Source: Paenalcaligenes sp050487225
GTDB taxonomy: Bacteria > Pseudomonadota > Gammaproteobacteria > Burkholderiales > Burkholderiaceae_B
Assembly: GCF_050487225.1 (NCBI RefSeq)
Contig: NZ_JBKQGY010000001.1
Coordinates: 1,116,001 to 1,180,000, forward strand
Length of the DNA stretch: 64,000 nt
Direction: 5' to 3'
The position numbers and the translations under genes are program-made. Positions 26,859-35,687 of this stretch are shown here, piece by piece (positions within the stretch are counted from its first letter, which is position 1; every line of letters starts with the position of its first letter). The notes below the pieces were generated by a model. That model worked only from the letters and a program-made list of their open reading frames with translations, was not told the origin of the DNA and did not search any database.

Positions 26859-28489
26859 TGCTGTTGAAACACCTGCCTATTTTTCCCATTATCATTCCAC
26901 TGATTGCAGCAGGTTTAATGCTGCTGCGTCAGGATAAGTTCCGCCGTTACAAAATAGTACTTAGCGTCATTTCGTTTACCCTGCAATTGCTGGTCGCCGT
27001 TCTGCTGTTGAATATGGCTGACGGCACCATCGAAACCCTATGGCCTGACGGTGTAGGCGTCTACTTGCTGGGCGACTGGCCTGCTCCTTTTGGCATTGTG
27101 GTGGTAGTTGATAGGCTATCCGCCCTCATGCTGCTACTCACTGCAGTACTGGGTGCTACTACATGGGTCTATGCCACCGCGCGCTGGGATAGATCGGGTG
27201 TACATTTCCACCCTTTATTCCAGCTATTGCTGATGGGCTTAAACGGTGCTTTCCTGACAGGCGACCTGTTTAATCTGTTTGTATTCTTTGAAGTATTGCT
27301 CGCTGCCTCGTACGGTTTGATGCTGCACGGCTCGGGCAAAGCCCGTGTCAATGCTGGCTTGCACTACATTGCTGTCAACCTGATTGCTTCGTTCTTACTG
27401 CTAATTGCCTTAGCGTTGATTTATGGCGTAACAGGAACGTTGAACATGGCACATTTAGCGGTGATAGCAGGCCACCTCTCTGGCCCTGACCGCTTGCTGT
27501 TTGAAAGTGCTGCCGCCGTACTGGGTATAGCCTTCTTAATTAAAGCCGCCGCTTGGCCTCTGAACTACTGGTTGATTGATGGGTACGCTAACAGCAGCCC
27601 ACCAGTTGCGGGCGTGTTCTCTATCATGACCAAAGTGGGGATTTATGCCTTGCTACGCATAGGTACGTTGCTAGAACCTACCGGTGCGCCCGCTGCCTTT
27701 GGTGGGGCATGGATGTTCCCAGCTGGTATTGCCACCTTAATCTTTGGTGCAGTGGGCACACTGGCTGCGCACAATACGCAACGTATGGCTGGTTATTGCG
27801 TTATCTTATCGTCAGGTACGCTATTAGCTGCCCTAGGTATGCCCGGAGTCATCCTGACTGGACCTGCTCTGTACTACATGATTAGTTCAGTATTGGGCTT
27901 AGGTGCTTTTTTCATGCTGCTGGAAATGATCAACCGCGCTCAAAGCTTCGGTTCAGACTTTCTAGCCGCTAGTGCGGAAGCTTTTGCGCTAACCGATAAC
28001 GACGACGAAGATGATAGCAGCGATGTAGTCGGTAGAGCCATTCCTGCCGCACTAGTCTTTTTAGGTATGAGCTTTATTGCGTGTGCGCTGATTATTATCG
28101 GGCTGCCACCACTGTCAGGTTTTGTGGCGAAGTTTTCATTAATTCTGGCGGCACTGCAAGCATCAAGCTATACACCAGACCCGCTGAACGCGTGGATTTT
28201 CACCGCTACGCTGTTGTTAGCAGGCTTTATCGGCATCATCGCATTATCGCGTACCGGCATTCGCCTGTTCTGGAGCCACAACAACATTAGTGTGCCGCAT
28301 TTGCGTCCATCCGAAGCCTTACCTGTTACGGTGCTAATTACTATCTGCGTGTGGTTAAGTATTCAAGCCGGCCCCATTACCAGTTACCTGGAAGATACCG
28401 CCCGCTACTTAGACCGTCCCAGTGCCTATATTAATGCCGTACTCATGAAAAACTCCGACCGTCCCGTACACACAGGAGAAACACCATGA
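26858..28489 (+). CDS. mrpD: Mrp antiporter subunit D (NuoN/M-like)
   Basis: 543 residues from the ATG at 26858, which overlaps the mrpC stop (a GTG 3 bp earlier is the alternative). About 14 membrane helices with the ion-pump glutamate in F-V-F-F-E-V-L-L and lysine residues in L-I-K-A-A-A-W-P-L-N-Y-W-L. An acidic insert (D-N-D-D-E-D-D-S-S-D, around 380) lies in a loop. It couples proton and cation movement with MrpA. Confidence 0.95.
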   Translation: MLLKHLPIFPIIIPLIAAGLMLLRQDKFRRYKIVLSVISFTLQLLVAVLLLNMADGTIETLWPDGVGVYLLGDWPAPFGIVVVVDRLSALMLLLTAVLGATTWVYATARWDRSGVHFHPLFQLLLMGLNGAFLTGDLFNLFVFFEVLLAASYGLMLHGSGKARVNAGLHYIAVNLIASFLLLIALALIYGVTGTLNMAHLAVIAGHLSGPDRLLFESAAAVLGIAFLIKAAAWPLNYWLIDGYANSSPPVAGVFSIMTKVGIYALLRIGTLLEPTGAPAAFGGAWMFPAGIATLIFGAVGTLAAHNTQRMAGYCVILSSGTLLAALGMPGVILTGPALYYMISSVLGLGAFFMLLEMINRAQSFGSDFLAASAEAFALTDNDDEDDSSDVVGRAIPAALVFLGMSFIACALIIIGLPPLSGFVAKFSLILAALQASSYTPDPLNAWIFTATLLLAGFIGIIALSRTGIRLFWSHNNISVPHLRPSEALPVTVLITICVWLSIQAGPITSYLEDTARYLDRPSAYINAVLMKNSDRPVHTGETP

Positions 28490-28974
28490 GGAAAAAATTT
28501 AGTTTCCTGATTTTTCCTGTATTTCTCTGCGTATTTTGGCTACTGTTAAATAGCTCTTTATCGCCTGGCAACATTGCATTGGGCATACTTTTAGCTGTTT
28601 TACTCTCTGTTGCTGCCATTCCTTTTCGACCTGTACGCGCCACACTCAGCCATCCTTTCATCGCTTTGCGCCTGATGTGGCATGTATTTGTGGACATCGT
28701 GAATTCCAATATAGACGTGGGCAAGATAGTGCTTAAAGGAGATAAATCTGGTGCCACCCCAGGCTTCTTAGATATTCCCCTTACCATTACCGACCCACAT
28801 GGGCTAAGCGCCCTCGCCTGCATCGTGACCTATACTCCGGGTACAGTGTGGTCTGGTTTCAACGAGGAAAAAAACATCCTGACACTGCATGTGTTGGATC
28901 TCAAAGACGAACAGCAGTGGTTAGATACCATACAAAAACGCTATCAACAGCCGCTTATAGAGATTTTTGAATGA
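28486..28974 (+). CDS. mrpE: Mrp antiporter subunit E
   Basis: 162 residues with two N-terminal membrane helices and a cytoplasmic C-terminal domain. The T-Y-T-P-G-T-V-W motif and H-V-L-D-L-K-D are typical for MnhE. ATG overlaps the mrpD stop by 4 bp and its stop overlaps mrpF by 4 bp. Confidence 0.94.
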   Translation: MRKKFSFLIFPVFLCVFWLLLNSSLSPGNIALGILLAVLLSVAAIPFRPVRATLSHPFIALRLMWHVFVDIVNSNIDVGKIVLKGDKSGATPGFLDIPLTITDPHGLSALACIVTYTPGTVWSGFNEEKNILTLHVLDLKDEQQWLDTIQKRYQQPLIEIFE

Positions 28975-29252
28975 ACAGCATCATTTATTGGTCTAGCCTT
29001 TTTGCATTGGCTTGTTTTGTGATTGGCATGAGCGTTGCAGCCTATAGAATATCCACCGGCCCCACCGCCTGCGACCGCGTGTTGGCGTTGGATACCATGT
29101 ACGTCAATGGCATGCTGGCTCTCTTAGCTCTAGGCATGCGCTTTGACTCACGCCTGTATTTTGATATTGCGTTGCTCATTGCACTGTTTGGTTTTGTAGG
29201 CTCTGCGGCAATGGCTAAGTTCTTGTTACGCGGTGAGGTGATTGAGCCATGA
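28971..29252 (+). CDS. mrpF: Mrp antiporter subunit F
   Basis: 93 residues, three membrane helices. The R-I-S-T-G-P-T-A-C-D-R-V-L-A-L-D motif is the MnhF signature with the conserved aspartate. Overlaps both neighbours by 4 bp. Confidence 0.94.
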   Translation: MNSIIYWSSLFALACFVIGMSVAAYRISTGPTACDRVLALDTMYVNGMLALLALGMRFDSRLYFDIALLIALFGFVGSAAMAKFLLRGEVIEP

Positions 29253-29650
29253 ACGACATCCCACTCTGGATTAGCATCCCTACGGCGCTACTGCTTATAC
29301 TCAGTGGCATCATTACGCTGGTAGGCTCTTTAGGGCTGATTCGTTTGAATCATTTCTTTAGCCGTATGCATGCCCCTACATTGGGTAACACCTTAGGCGT
29401 GTTTTTTATGCTGCTCGCCATGGTGTTGATGTATTCTTACCTGAGCGATCACGTTATTGTTCACCCGCTGCTGATTACGCTGTTGCTGGTAATCACCTCT
29501 CCTGTTACTGCTATTTTGCTGATGCGTGCAGCCATCAAGCGCGAACTTAGCCAACGTACGGTTACTTATGCCCCCAACGAGCCCGGTCACATGGATTTAC
29601 CGCATAAATCTCCTCCTATAGAGGAGCAAAATGCCGAACCCAAGCTCTAA
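29249..29650 (+). CDS. mrpG: Mrp antiporter subunit G
   Basis: 133 residues. Three membrane helices are followed by a polar C-terminal tail. The G-S-L-G-L-I-R-L-N-H-F-F-S-R-M-H-A-P-T segment is the MnhG signature. It is the last Mrp gene; the next gene (TerC-like) starts 58 bp later on the same strand without a visible terminator between them. Confidence 0.94.
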   Translation: MNDIPLWISIPTALLLILSGIITLVGSLGLIRLNHFFSRMHAPTLGNTLGVFFMLLAMVLMYSYLSDHVIVHPLLITLLLVITSPVTAILLMRAAIKRELSQRTVTYAPNEPGHMDLPHKSPPIEEQNAEPKL

Positions 29651-29708
29651 TGACATTACTGTCATATAAAGACCCTATTATTCTTTCTTTTTCGCTTCAC
29701 TCAACATC

Positions 29709-31301
29709 ATGGAATGGCTTGTAGACCCGAACATATGGGCGGGCTTAATTACCCTCGTTGTACTTGAGATAGTACTGGGTATAGACAACCTTATTTTTAT
29801 CGCCATCCTGGCCGATAAACTGCCTCCGCACCAGCGGGACCGTGCACGTATTATCGGCCTCTCACTGGCTCTGGTGATGCGGCTCATCCTGCTTAGCGTC
29901 ATCTCGTGGCTGGTCACTCTGAAAACCCCGCTATTTTCCATCGGCCCCTTCGGATTCTCCGGACGCGACCTTATTTTGCTGATGGGCGGTATATTTTTGC
30001 TCTTTAAAGCCACCAGCGAATTGCACGAGCGCCTAGAAGGCCCGCCAATGGTGCGTGAGAAAAACAAAGCCTATGCCAGCTTCGGTATAGTTGTGACGCA
30101 AATCGTGGTGCTAGATGCCATCTTCTCGCTAGACGCCGTCATTACGGCGGTAGGCATGGTAGACCATCTGCCGGTCATGATGGCTGCGGTCATCATCTCT
30201 ATAGGCTTGATGATGTGGGCATCCAAGCCCCTGACACGCTTTGTAAACGCCCATCCTACGGTGGTTGTGCTGTGTTTAAGCTTCTTGCTGATGATTGGTC
30301 TAGCATTAGCGGCAGAAGGTTTAGGATTAACTATTCCTAAAGGCTATCTGTACGCCGCCATCGGCTTCTCCATTGTTATCGAGTTCTTTAACCAACTCGC
30401 TCGTCGTAGCGTATTGCGCCACCAAGCACGCATCCCTATGCGTGATCGTACTGCAGATGCGGTAATGCGCTTACTCAGCAACAAACCTACCGACAACGAA
30501 AACGAAGGCGCTGCAGACAGCAACGATGTGCATGATTTTGTTGATTCAGCGTTCAAGGCTGAGGAACGAAAAATGGTCAGCGGCGTGCTGAATCTGAGTC
30601 AACGCCCTATACGTTCGCTGATGACACCCAGAAACGAAATTACGTGGGTGAATACCGAAGACTCTGCCGAGAACATACGCCAGTTGCTACGTGATACACC
30701 ACACAGCTTCTTGCCCGTCTGTAATGGCCAGCTCGATCACATCATTGGTGTAGCCAAAAGCAAAGATTTACTGGCCGACCTAAAAGACAACGATGTTGTC
30801 ACTCAGTGGTCAGAATTGCGTGCACCTATTATTGCGCATGAGCACACAGACCCTCTGATGGTCATTCAAATGCTGAAGCAGTCCAAAGGACAGTTTGTTT
30901 TGGTAGCCGATGAGTACGGCACAATTGAAGGCTTGCTCACCCCTATAGACATTCTGGAAGCCATTGCGGGCGAGTTCCCTGATGAGGACGAGCAACCAGC
31001 CATACGCAAAGTGGATGACAATGAGTGGCTGGTAGAAGGCAGTACCGACTTGTTCCATTTGGCACAAGAGCTAAACCTACCTAACCACTTAAGCATTGCT
31101 CGCAACTTCAACTCGGTTGCCAGCTTTATGTTGGAAAGCTTGGATGCACTGCCTAAGGTAGGCGATGTGATTGAAAGCGAAGGCCTACGTTTTGAGATTG
31201 TGGAAATGGTAGACCGACGTGTAGGTGAGGTACGTGTGAGCCGTATAGACACCGATGATCACACCACCGATGGTGACGAGTCTGCTCAGTCTGCAGACTG
31301 A
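29709..31301 (+). CDS. TerC-family membrane protein with CBS and CorC/HlyC domains
   Basis: 530 residues. The N-terminal 240 residues form a TerC membrane domain with G-I-D-N-L-I-F-I (about 24-31) and the D-A-I-F-S-L-D-A-V motif, acidic residues linked to metal binding. Two CBS repeats (about 290-415) and a CorC_HlyC domain (about 435-515) follow, as in E. coli YegH and YoaE. TerC proteins are linked to metal ion export, often at membranes where metalation occurs; a divalent metal role is inferred. Its end overlaps the convergent histidine kinase gene by 16 bp. Confidence 0.88.
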   Translation: MEWLVDPNIWAGLITLVVLEIVLGIDNLIFIAILADKLPPHQRDRARIIGLSLALVMRLILLSVISWLVTLKTPLFSIGPFGFSGRDLILLMGGIFLLFKATSELHERLEGPPMVREKNKAYASFGIVVTQIVVLDAIFSLDAVITAVGMVDHLPVMMAAVIISIGLMMWASKPLTRFVNAHPTVVVLCLSFLLMIGLALAAEGLGLTIPKGYLYAAIGFSIVIEFFNQLARRSVLRHQARIPMRDRTADAVMRLLSNKPTDNENEGAADSNDVHDFVDSAFKAEERKMVSGVLNLSQRPIRSLMTPRNEITWVNTEDSAENIRQLLRDTPHSFLPVCNGQLDHIIGVAKSKDLLADLKDNDVVTQWSELRAPIIAHEHTDPLMVIQMLKQSKGQFVLVADEYGTIEGLLTPIDILEAIAGEFPDEDEQPAIRKVDDNEWLVEGSTDLFHLAQELNLPNHLSIARNFNSVASFMLESLDALPKVGDVIESEGLRFEIVEMVDRRVGEVRVSRIDTDDHTTDGDESAQSAD

Positions 31302-32407
31302 AAACGCTGACGTCGTAAACGTGTACCAATACGGGGGCCCGGAAAGATCACCATGATCTGGGTTCCCGGAAAATGCGGTCTGCTATTCAGCTTGACCCAT
31401 GCACCGTGCAACACGGCAATTTCTCTAACAATCGCCAACCCTAAGCCCGCTCCACGGCCCTTATGGGCTTGTGATGGTGCGCGATAAAAAGCCTCGAACA
31501 CCTGCTGCGCATCTTGCTCTTGAATGCCTACACCATTGTCCTCTACCGCTAACGAGGGTGGATTGGCATTAATGCGTATGGAAAGCTGGTTATTTCCCCC
31601 CACACCGTAATTCAGTGCATTGTCTAGTAAGTTAGACAGTAGCTCACCCAATAAAATAGGGTCTGCATCAATCCACACCGGTTGATCTGGAGCGATCAAC
31701 TGCAACTGCATGCCTTTTTCTCGTGCATTGGCCAACCACTCACCGCCCGTATTTCTAGACCATTCGCATAAATCTAGGCGCTCTAAGCTGTCTCTGGGGC
31801 TGGTAGAAGCATCCGCCCTAGCAAGTACCAGTAGTTGCTCACCTAAACGAATCATACGGTCTGAGATGCGTTTAATGCGCTCTGCACGTGTACGTACATC
31901 TAATGGTAGATCTTGTGCCAACATTAGCTCAGACTCTAAGCGCAAGCTACTTAGCGGCGTACGAAACTGATGGGCCGCATGACCTATAAAGCGCTTCTGC
32001 GCCTGCCATGTATCATCTAATTGCGCGAGTAAGGTATTGACGTGCAATACCAGCGGCAATACCTCTTGTGGCACACCAGATACATTCAACGGGTTAAGCG
32101 TCTCGTCTTCATCCCGTTCGGTGATTTGTTCTGCCAAGTCATGAATGGCGGCCAAACCGCTGCGTACGCCTCGCACCAACACCCACGTAAACAACCCTAC
32201 CAGGATCAGTTGTGTCAGCGCCATCGTCCAAAAAATATCGCGCAGCATCCACTCTTCAATCTGCATTTTCCGCGTGAGCACCCAAGTGACCGCCAAATCC
32301 AGAATCACCAACATGACGATGGGTGGCATCAAACGCACCACCAAGTGCCTAGACAAACTATTTTGCTGCCAGAACGCAGGAATGCCTTTTCGTTTATTCG
32401 TTATCAT
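31286..32407 (-). CDS. Sensor histidine kinase with a very short periplasmic loop
   Basis: 373 residues. Two membrane helices (about 27-45 and 61-79) enclose a loop of only about 15 residues, too small for a normal periplasmic sensor domain. A HAMP-like linker precedes the H-box H-Q-F-R-T-P-L (phospho-acceptor His146), then the N-box (L-L-D-N-A-L-N-Y-G) and G-boxes (D-N-G-V-G-I and G-x-G-L-G-L-A-I-V). It is a QseC/TctE-like kinase. It lies 23 bp downstream of its response regulator. Stimulus unknown. Confidence 0.9.
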   Translation of the reverse strand: MITNKRKGIPAFWQQNSLSRHLVVRLMPPIVMLVILDLAVTWVLTRKMQIEEWMLRDIFWTMALTQLILVGLFTWVLVRGVRSGLAAIHDLAEQITERDEDETLNPLNVSGVPQEVLPLVLHVNTLLAQLDDTWQAQKRFIGHAAHQFRTPLSSLRLESELMLAQDLPLDVRTRAERIKRISDRMIRLGEQLLVLARADASTSPRDSLERLDLCEWSRNTGGEWLANAREKGMQLQLIAPDQPVWIDADPILLGELLSNLLDNALNYGVGGNNQLSIRINANPPSLAVEDNGVGIQEQDAQQVFEAFYRAPSQAHKGRGAGLGLAIVREIAVLHGAWVKLNSRPHFPGTQIMVIFPGPRIGTRLRRQRFQSAD

Positions 32408-32430
32408 GTGCGCTCCACAGCAGGGGCCTA

Positions 32431-33102
32431 CTATTCGCTTTGCAGTTCCAGCGAGTAGCCAAATCCACGCACAGTCTGTATTTGCAAAGGCAAGCCTTCT
32501 AAACGTTTGCGTAAACGGTATACGTAGACTTCTACTGCATTCTCGCTGAAATCCGCATCGTTTGCGGATAACGACGCTACGATCTGCTGTTTGGTCACGA
32601 CCTTACCTACTTTACCCATTAACATTTCCAGAACGGAAAGCTCTCGCACGGATAAGGCCAAACGCTGGTTATGTACGCGTAGTTCGCGACTTACCATATC
32701 AAACACCAACGGCCCTACTTCTAGCACCGACTGCGCTTGGCCTACGCTGCGTCTAGCAAAAGCACGTATACGCGCAGCCAATTCAGCCAGCTCAAAGGGT
32801 TTGACTACATAATCATCAGCACCTGCATCTAAACCGGCTACCCTATCCTCCAACTCATCACGTGCAGTCAGAATCAATACCGGCACTGTCATGCCTTGTT
32901 GACGTATGTTGCGCAACCAATCCAAACCACTAATGTCTGGCAAATTTAGATCCAGAATCACCAGCTCGTACTCTACCGCAGACAATGCACTCAAACCACC
33001 TGCGCCATCCGCATGCAAATCGACGGCATAACCTTGGCTCATCAAGTACTCCTGCAAGGCAGGCCCCAAACTGACATCATCTTCTATAAGTAATAGACGC
33101 AT
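32431..33102 (-). CDS. OmpR-family response regulator
   Basis: 223 residues. Receiver domain with the phospho-acceptor aspartate in V-I-L-D-L-N-L-P-D (about 51), T-A-R-D in the switch region and a lysine in V-V-K-P-F. The C-terminal winged-helix domain carries the E-N-A-V-E-V-Y-V-Y-R-L-R-K-R-L recognition region. It resembles TctD/QseB/PmrA types. It precedes the kinase in a two-gene operon downstream of the tonB cluster, from which it is separated by a terminator. Confidence 0.93.
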   Translation of the reverse strand: MRLLLIEDDVSLGPALQEYLMSQGYAVDLHADGAGGLSALSAVEYELVILDLNLPDISGLDWLRNIRQQGMTVPVLILTARDELEDRVAGLDAGADDYVVKPFELAELAARIRAFARRSVGQAQSVLEVGPLVFDMVSRELRVHNQRLALSVRELSVLEMLMGKVGKVVTKQQIVASLSANDADFSENAVEVYVYRLRKRLEGLPLQIQTVRGFGYSLELQSE

Positions 33103-33135
33103 ACGCAGATTTCACAGTGATTCGTTGGTGCAAAA

Positions 33136-33173
33136 AAAGAAAACCCCGCTGAGGCGTAAGCTTCAACGGGGTG
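33136..33173 (-). terminator. Rho-independent terminator of the tonB-exbB-exbD operon
   Basis: On the minus strand, stem CCCCGTTGAAGC / GCCTCAGCGGGG (imperfect in the middle) is followed by TTTTC and a T run. It lies after exbD and before the response regulator gene. Confidence 0.78.
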
Positions 33174-33213
33174 AATGCTGCCGCTGCTCTGCGGCTTAAC
33201 AGCATAACGGATT

Positions 33214-33699
33214 TTACGGCGCAGCGGTATTACCTGCTGGCTTATCCGTGGCATCTGCAGGTGCTGGTGTAGCGGCACCTTGCTCTGCACCAGGACGAGT
33301 CACAAAGCCCAAACGCACCATACCAGCGGCTTTGGCTTTACTCATCACCTGAGCCAAAATTTCATAACGTGTTTCTTGATCAGCACGAATACGAATTTCT
33401 GGCTGAGGCTTTTCTTGAGCATAAATAGCTAAGGTTTGCGTCAGGTCTTCCATTGCCACAGGGTCATTGTTTAAGAACAATGCACCATCTAACGTGACCG
33501 CTAAATCTAGGGATTTAGCGTCTTTTTCCACGGGCTGAGCAGTAGCCTGAGGCAATTGCACTTTGATGCTATGCGTTAGCAACGGTGCGGTAATCAGAAA
33601 AATCACCAGCAGCACCAACATCACGTCGATCAGCGGCACCATGTTAATTTCGGCTGCTGTCTGTGATGAGGAACGGCTATCAAAGCTTCCAAAAGACAT
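33214..33699 (-). CDS. exbD: Biopolymer transport protein ExbD
   Basis: 161 residues with one N-terminal membrane helix carrying the conserved aspartate in M-V-P-L-I-D-V-M-L-V-L-L, then a periplasmic domain, and an unusual Ala/Pro-rich C-terminal tail of about 25 residues. It works with ExbB and TonB to energise outer-membrane receptors. It is the last gene of tonB-exbB-exbD. Confidence 0.94.
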   Translation of the reverse strand: MSFGSFDSRSSSQTAAEINMVPLIDVMLVLLVIFLITAPLLTHSIKVQLPQATAQPVEKDAKSLDLAVTLDGALFLNNDPVAMEDLTQTLAIYAQEKPQPEIRIRADQETRYEILAQVMSKAKAAGMVRLGFVTRPGAEQGAATPAPADATDKPAGNTAAP

Positions 33700-33701
33700 G
33701 A

Positions 33702-34727
33702 TTACTCACCCCCTGCAGGTACAGGTGCTACCGATGCCCCTACGCCTACAGGTTCATCAACGCGTGGAGCTGTACCGATTGGACCACGACCATTACCATT
33801 TGAATCAGGTACTTGTTGACCTGTAGTCAAGAAAGTAAACAAGTCATGAGCAAAGGCATCCAGCTTAGCTAAGTACACACGGTTTGTACGCACAAACGCG
33901 TTATACGCCAATACCGCAGGAATCGCTACAGCCAGACCCAAACCGGTCATGATCAGCGCCTCACCCACTGGGCCAGCAATTTTATTCAATGCCACTTCTT
34001 CGGACAGACCGATATTGATCAGTGCATGGTATACCCCCCACACTGTACCGAACAGACCCACAAATGGTGCCGTAGAACCCACGGACGCCAACAGCGTTAA
34101 GCCATTTTCCAAGCGAGCGGTTTCTTCATCGATGACTTTACGCATAATGCGCATCACAAATGAGTCTGTGGAGCCTTTTTCTTCCAGCTTCAACGCGCCA
34201 TAACGGGCATGATGATTGCGGGAGTGAATAGCGTGGCTAGCTAGGTGAGCGAACGGCTCATTCGCGCCATGTGTAGCGATTTCGTTCTCTACTTGCTCTA
34301 ACGAACTTGCTGCCCAGAACTCGCGCAGGAAATTGTTAGAACGACGCTTCAAGCGATAAGACACAAAGGCTTTGGCAAAAATCAAATACCAACTCGCCAA
34401 TGACATCACCAGCAAAATCACAAATAGGCTTTTACCTACCATGTCACTTTGCGCGATGAAGTGCAGCATACCGGTAGAAGCGGCTTCTTGCGTCATCACG
34501 GGAACGTCACCAGCACCAGCCAAAGCGGGGGCAAGCATTTCTGTTGTTTGAGACAACTCCACAGCCGCACCAATCAGCGGTTGTGCAGCCTGGGCTGCAG
34601 CATCTACTGCAGGCTGGGCTACATTCTGGGTCTGTATTGCCGCATCAACAAGGGGTTGAGCATCTGCTGTCGCTGCGCTCACCTGCGCCAGTCCTAGCAG
34701 AGCAGCCTCAAGAAGCTCCTGCATCAT
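33702..34727 (-). CDS. exbB: Biopolymer transport protein ExbB with long N-terminal region
   Basis: 341 residues. The first 80 or so form an Ala/Gln-rich periplasmic extension (repeated A-Q-P-L/V-D-A-A) typical of the long ExbB class. Three membrane helices follow (about 98-116, 215-240 and 260-280), with G-L-F-G-T-V-W-G-V-Y in the family motif. It forms the proton channel of the TonB complex. Spacing to exbD is 2 bp and to tonB 9 bp. Confidence 0.94.
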   Translation of the reverse strand: MMQELLEAALLGLAQVSAATADAQPLVDAAIQTQNVAQPAVDAAAQAAQPLIGAAVELSQTTEMLAPALAGAGDVPVMTQEAASTGMLHFIAQSDMVGKSLFVILLVMSLASWYLIFAKAFVSYRLKRRSNNFLREFWAASSLEQVENEIATHGANEPFAHLASHAIHSRNHHARYGALKLEEKGSTDSFVMRIMRKVIDEETARLENGLTLLASVGSTAPFVGLFGTVWGVYHALINIGLSEEVALNKIAGPVGEALIMTGLGLAVAIPAVLAYNAFVRTNRVYLAKLDAFAHDLFTFLTTGQQVPDSNGNGRGPIGTAPRVDEPVGVGASVAPVPAGGE

Positions 34728-34736
34728 ATTTACGTC

Positions 34737-35549
34737 CTATAAAACAAAGTCAAATGGGATATCGGCCATAGCACGATATGCCACGCCATTTTCAGTATAA
34801 GGTTTGAATTTCGCACGACGTACCGCACTAATCGCGGCATCATCCAATCGGCTATGCCCCGATGATGTACGTACACTGACATCAATCACCGAACCTTCGG
34901 TAGAAATCAGTACGCGCACAATCACACGCCCCTGCTCACGCCTACGCTCTGATGCACGTGGGTATACAGGTTGTGGAGGCGGCCCTAAGTAATTCACTTG
35001 GCTAATTACTCTAGGTCTGTTCGGGTCTACACTCTGTGCCGCTTGCTGACCACCGGCTTGCGTTGTGCTGGGGTTTTCAGTTGCGACATTACGTGTAGCG
35101 GGTGCAGCTGGCTGCTCCGCAGGCTCGGGCCTTGGTGTAGGCTCAGGACGAGGCTGTGGTTTTGGTTTAGGTTTTGGCTTGGGTTTAGGCTGAACAACCG
35201 GCTCAGGAATCACTGGATCTTCTACCACTGGTTCTGGCTCAGGTTCCGGCTCGACTTCTTCTTCGGGCTCGGGCTCAGGTTCTTCCTCTACGATTTCTTC
35301 AGGCTCTGGCGGCTGTTCAATTTCCGCTTGTGCCAATTGAGGCTCGCCGGGATCAGGATCAGGAAACTCCAATAAATCCACACCAACGATTTGTTCCATG
35401 GCTGGCTCACCAACCATTTTAGGCTCATCACTCATGAAGACGGTGGCCAATACACCTGCATGTAAACCCAGTGCTATAGCGAGCGCTGTGCCTTTGAGGA
35501 TCCAGCGTGAGCTACCGGTATAAGAGGTGTGAAGCTGCTGCATAATCAA
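34737..35549 (-). CDS. tonB: TonB energy transducer
   Basis: 270 residues. One N-terminal membrane helix (about 19-38) is followed by a striking spacer: Glu-Pro repeats (about 78-105) and then Lys-Pro repeats (about 120-132), which give a rigid rod across the periplasm. The C-terminal TonB domain has Y-L-G-P-P-P-Q-P-V-Y-P and the final V-A-Y-R-A-M-A-D-I-P-F-D-F. First gene of the operon. Confidence 0.96.
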   Translation of the reverse strand: MIMQQLHTSYTGSSRWILKGTALAIALGLHAGVLATVFMSDEPKMVGEPAMEQIVGVDLLEFPDPDPGEPQLAQAEIEQPPEPEEIVEEEPEPEPEEEVEPEPEPEPVVEDPVIPEPVVQPKPKPKPKPKPQPRPEPTPRPEPAEQPAAPATRNVATENPSTTQAGGQQAAQSVDPNRPRVISQVNYLGPPPQPVYPRASERRREQGRVIVRVLISTEGSVIDVSVRTSSGHSRLDDAAISAVRRAKFKPYTENGVAYRAMADIPFDFVL

Positions 35550-35687
35550 TTCAGGAAATGTTAGCCCACAAAATTGGGGGACCAGCTTAAAAGCAAAACG
35601 CCATAGTAACAGTAATGCTAATTATTCTCAATAACAGATTAAAGAAAAGCGAGATAAGAAATTACTCATCTCGCTTAACTAAAACTA

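Noticed and set aside
35078..35320. Tandem repeat or CRISPR-like array
   Set aside because: The repetition is the Glu-Pro and Lys-Pro codon pattern of the TonB spacer; no unique spacers or constant repeats are present.
34998..35375. 125-residue ORF on the plus strand opposite tonB
   Set aside because: Its Leu/Phe/Arg-rich sequence is the antisense shadow of the Pro/Glu/Lys repeats of tonB.
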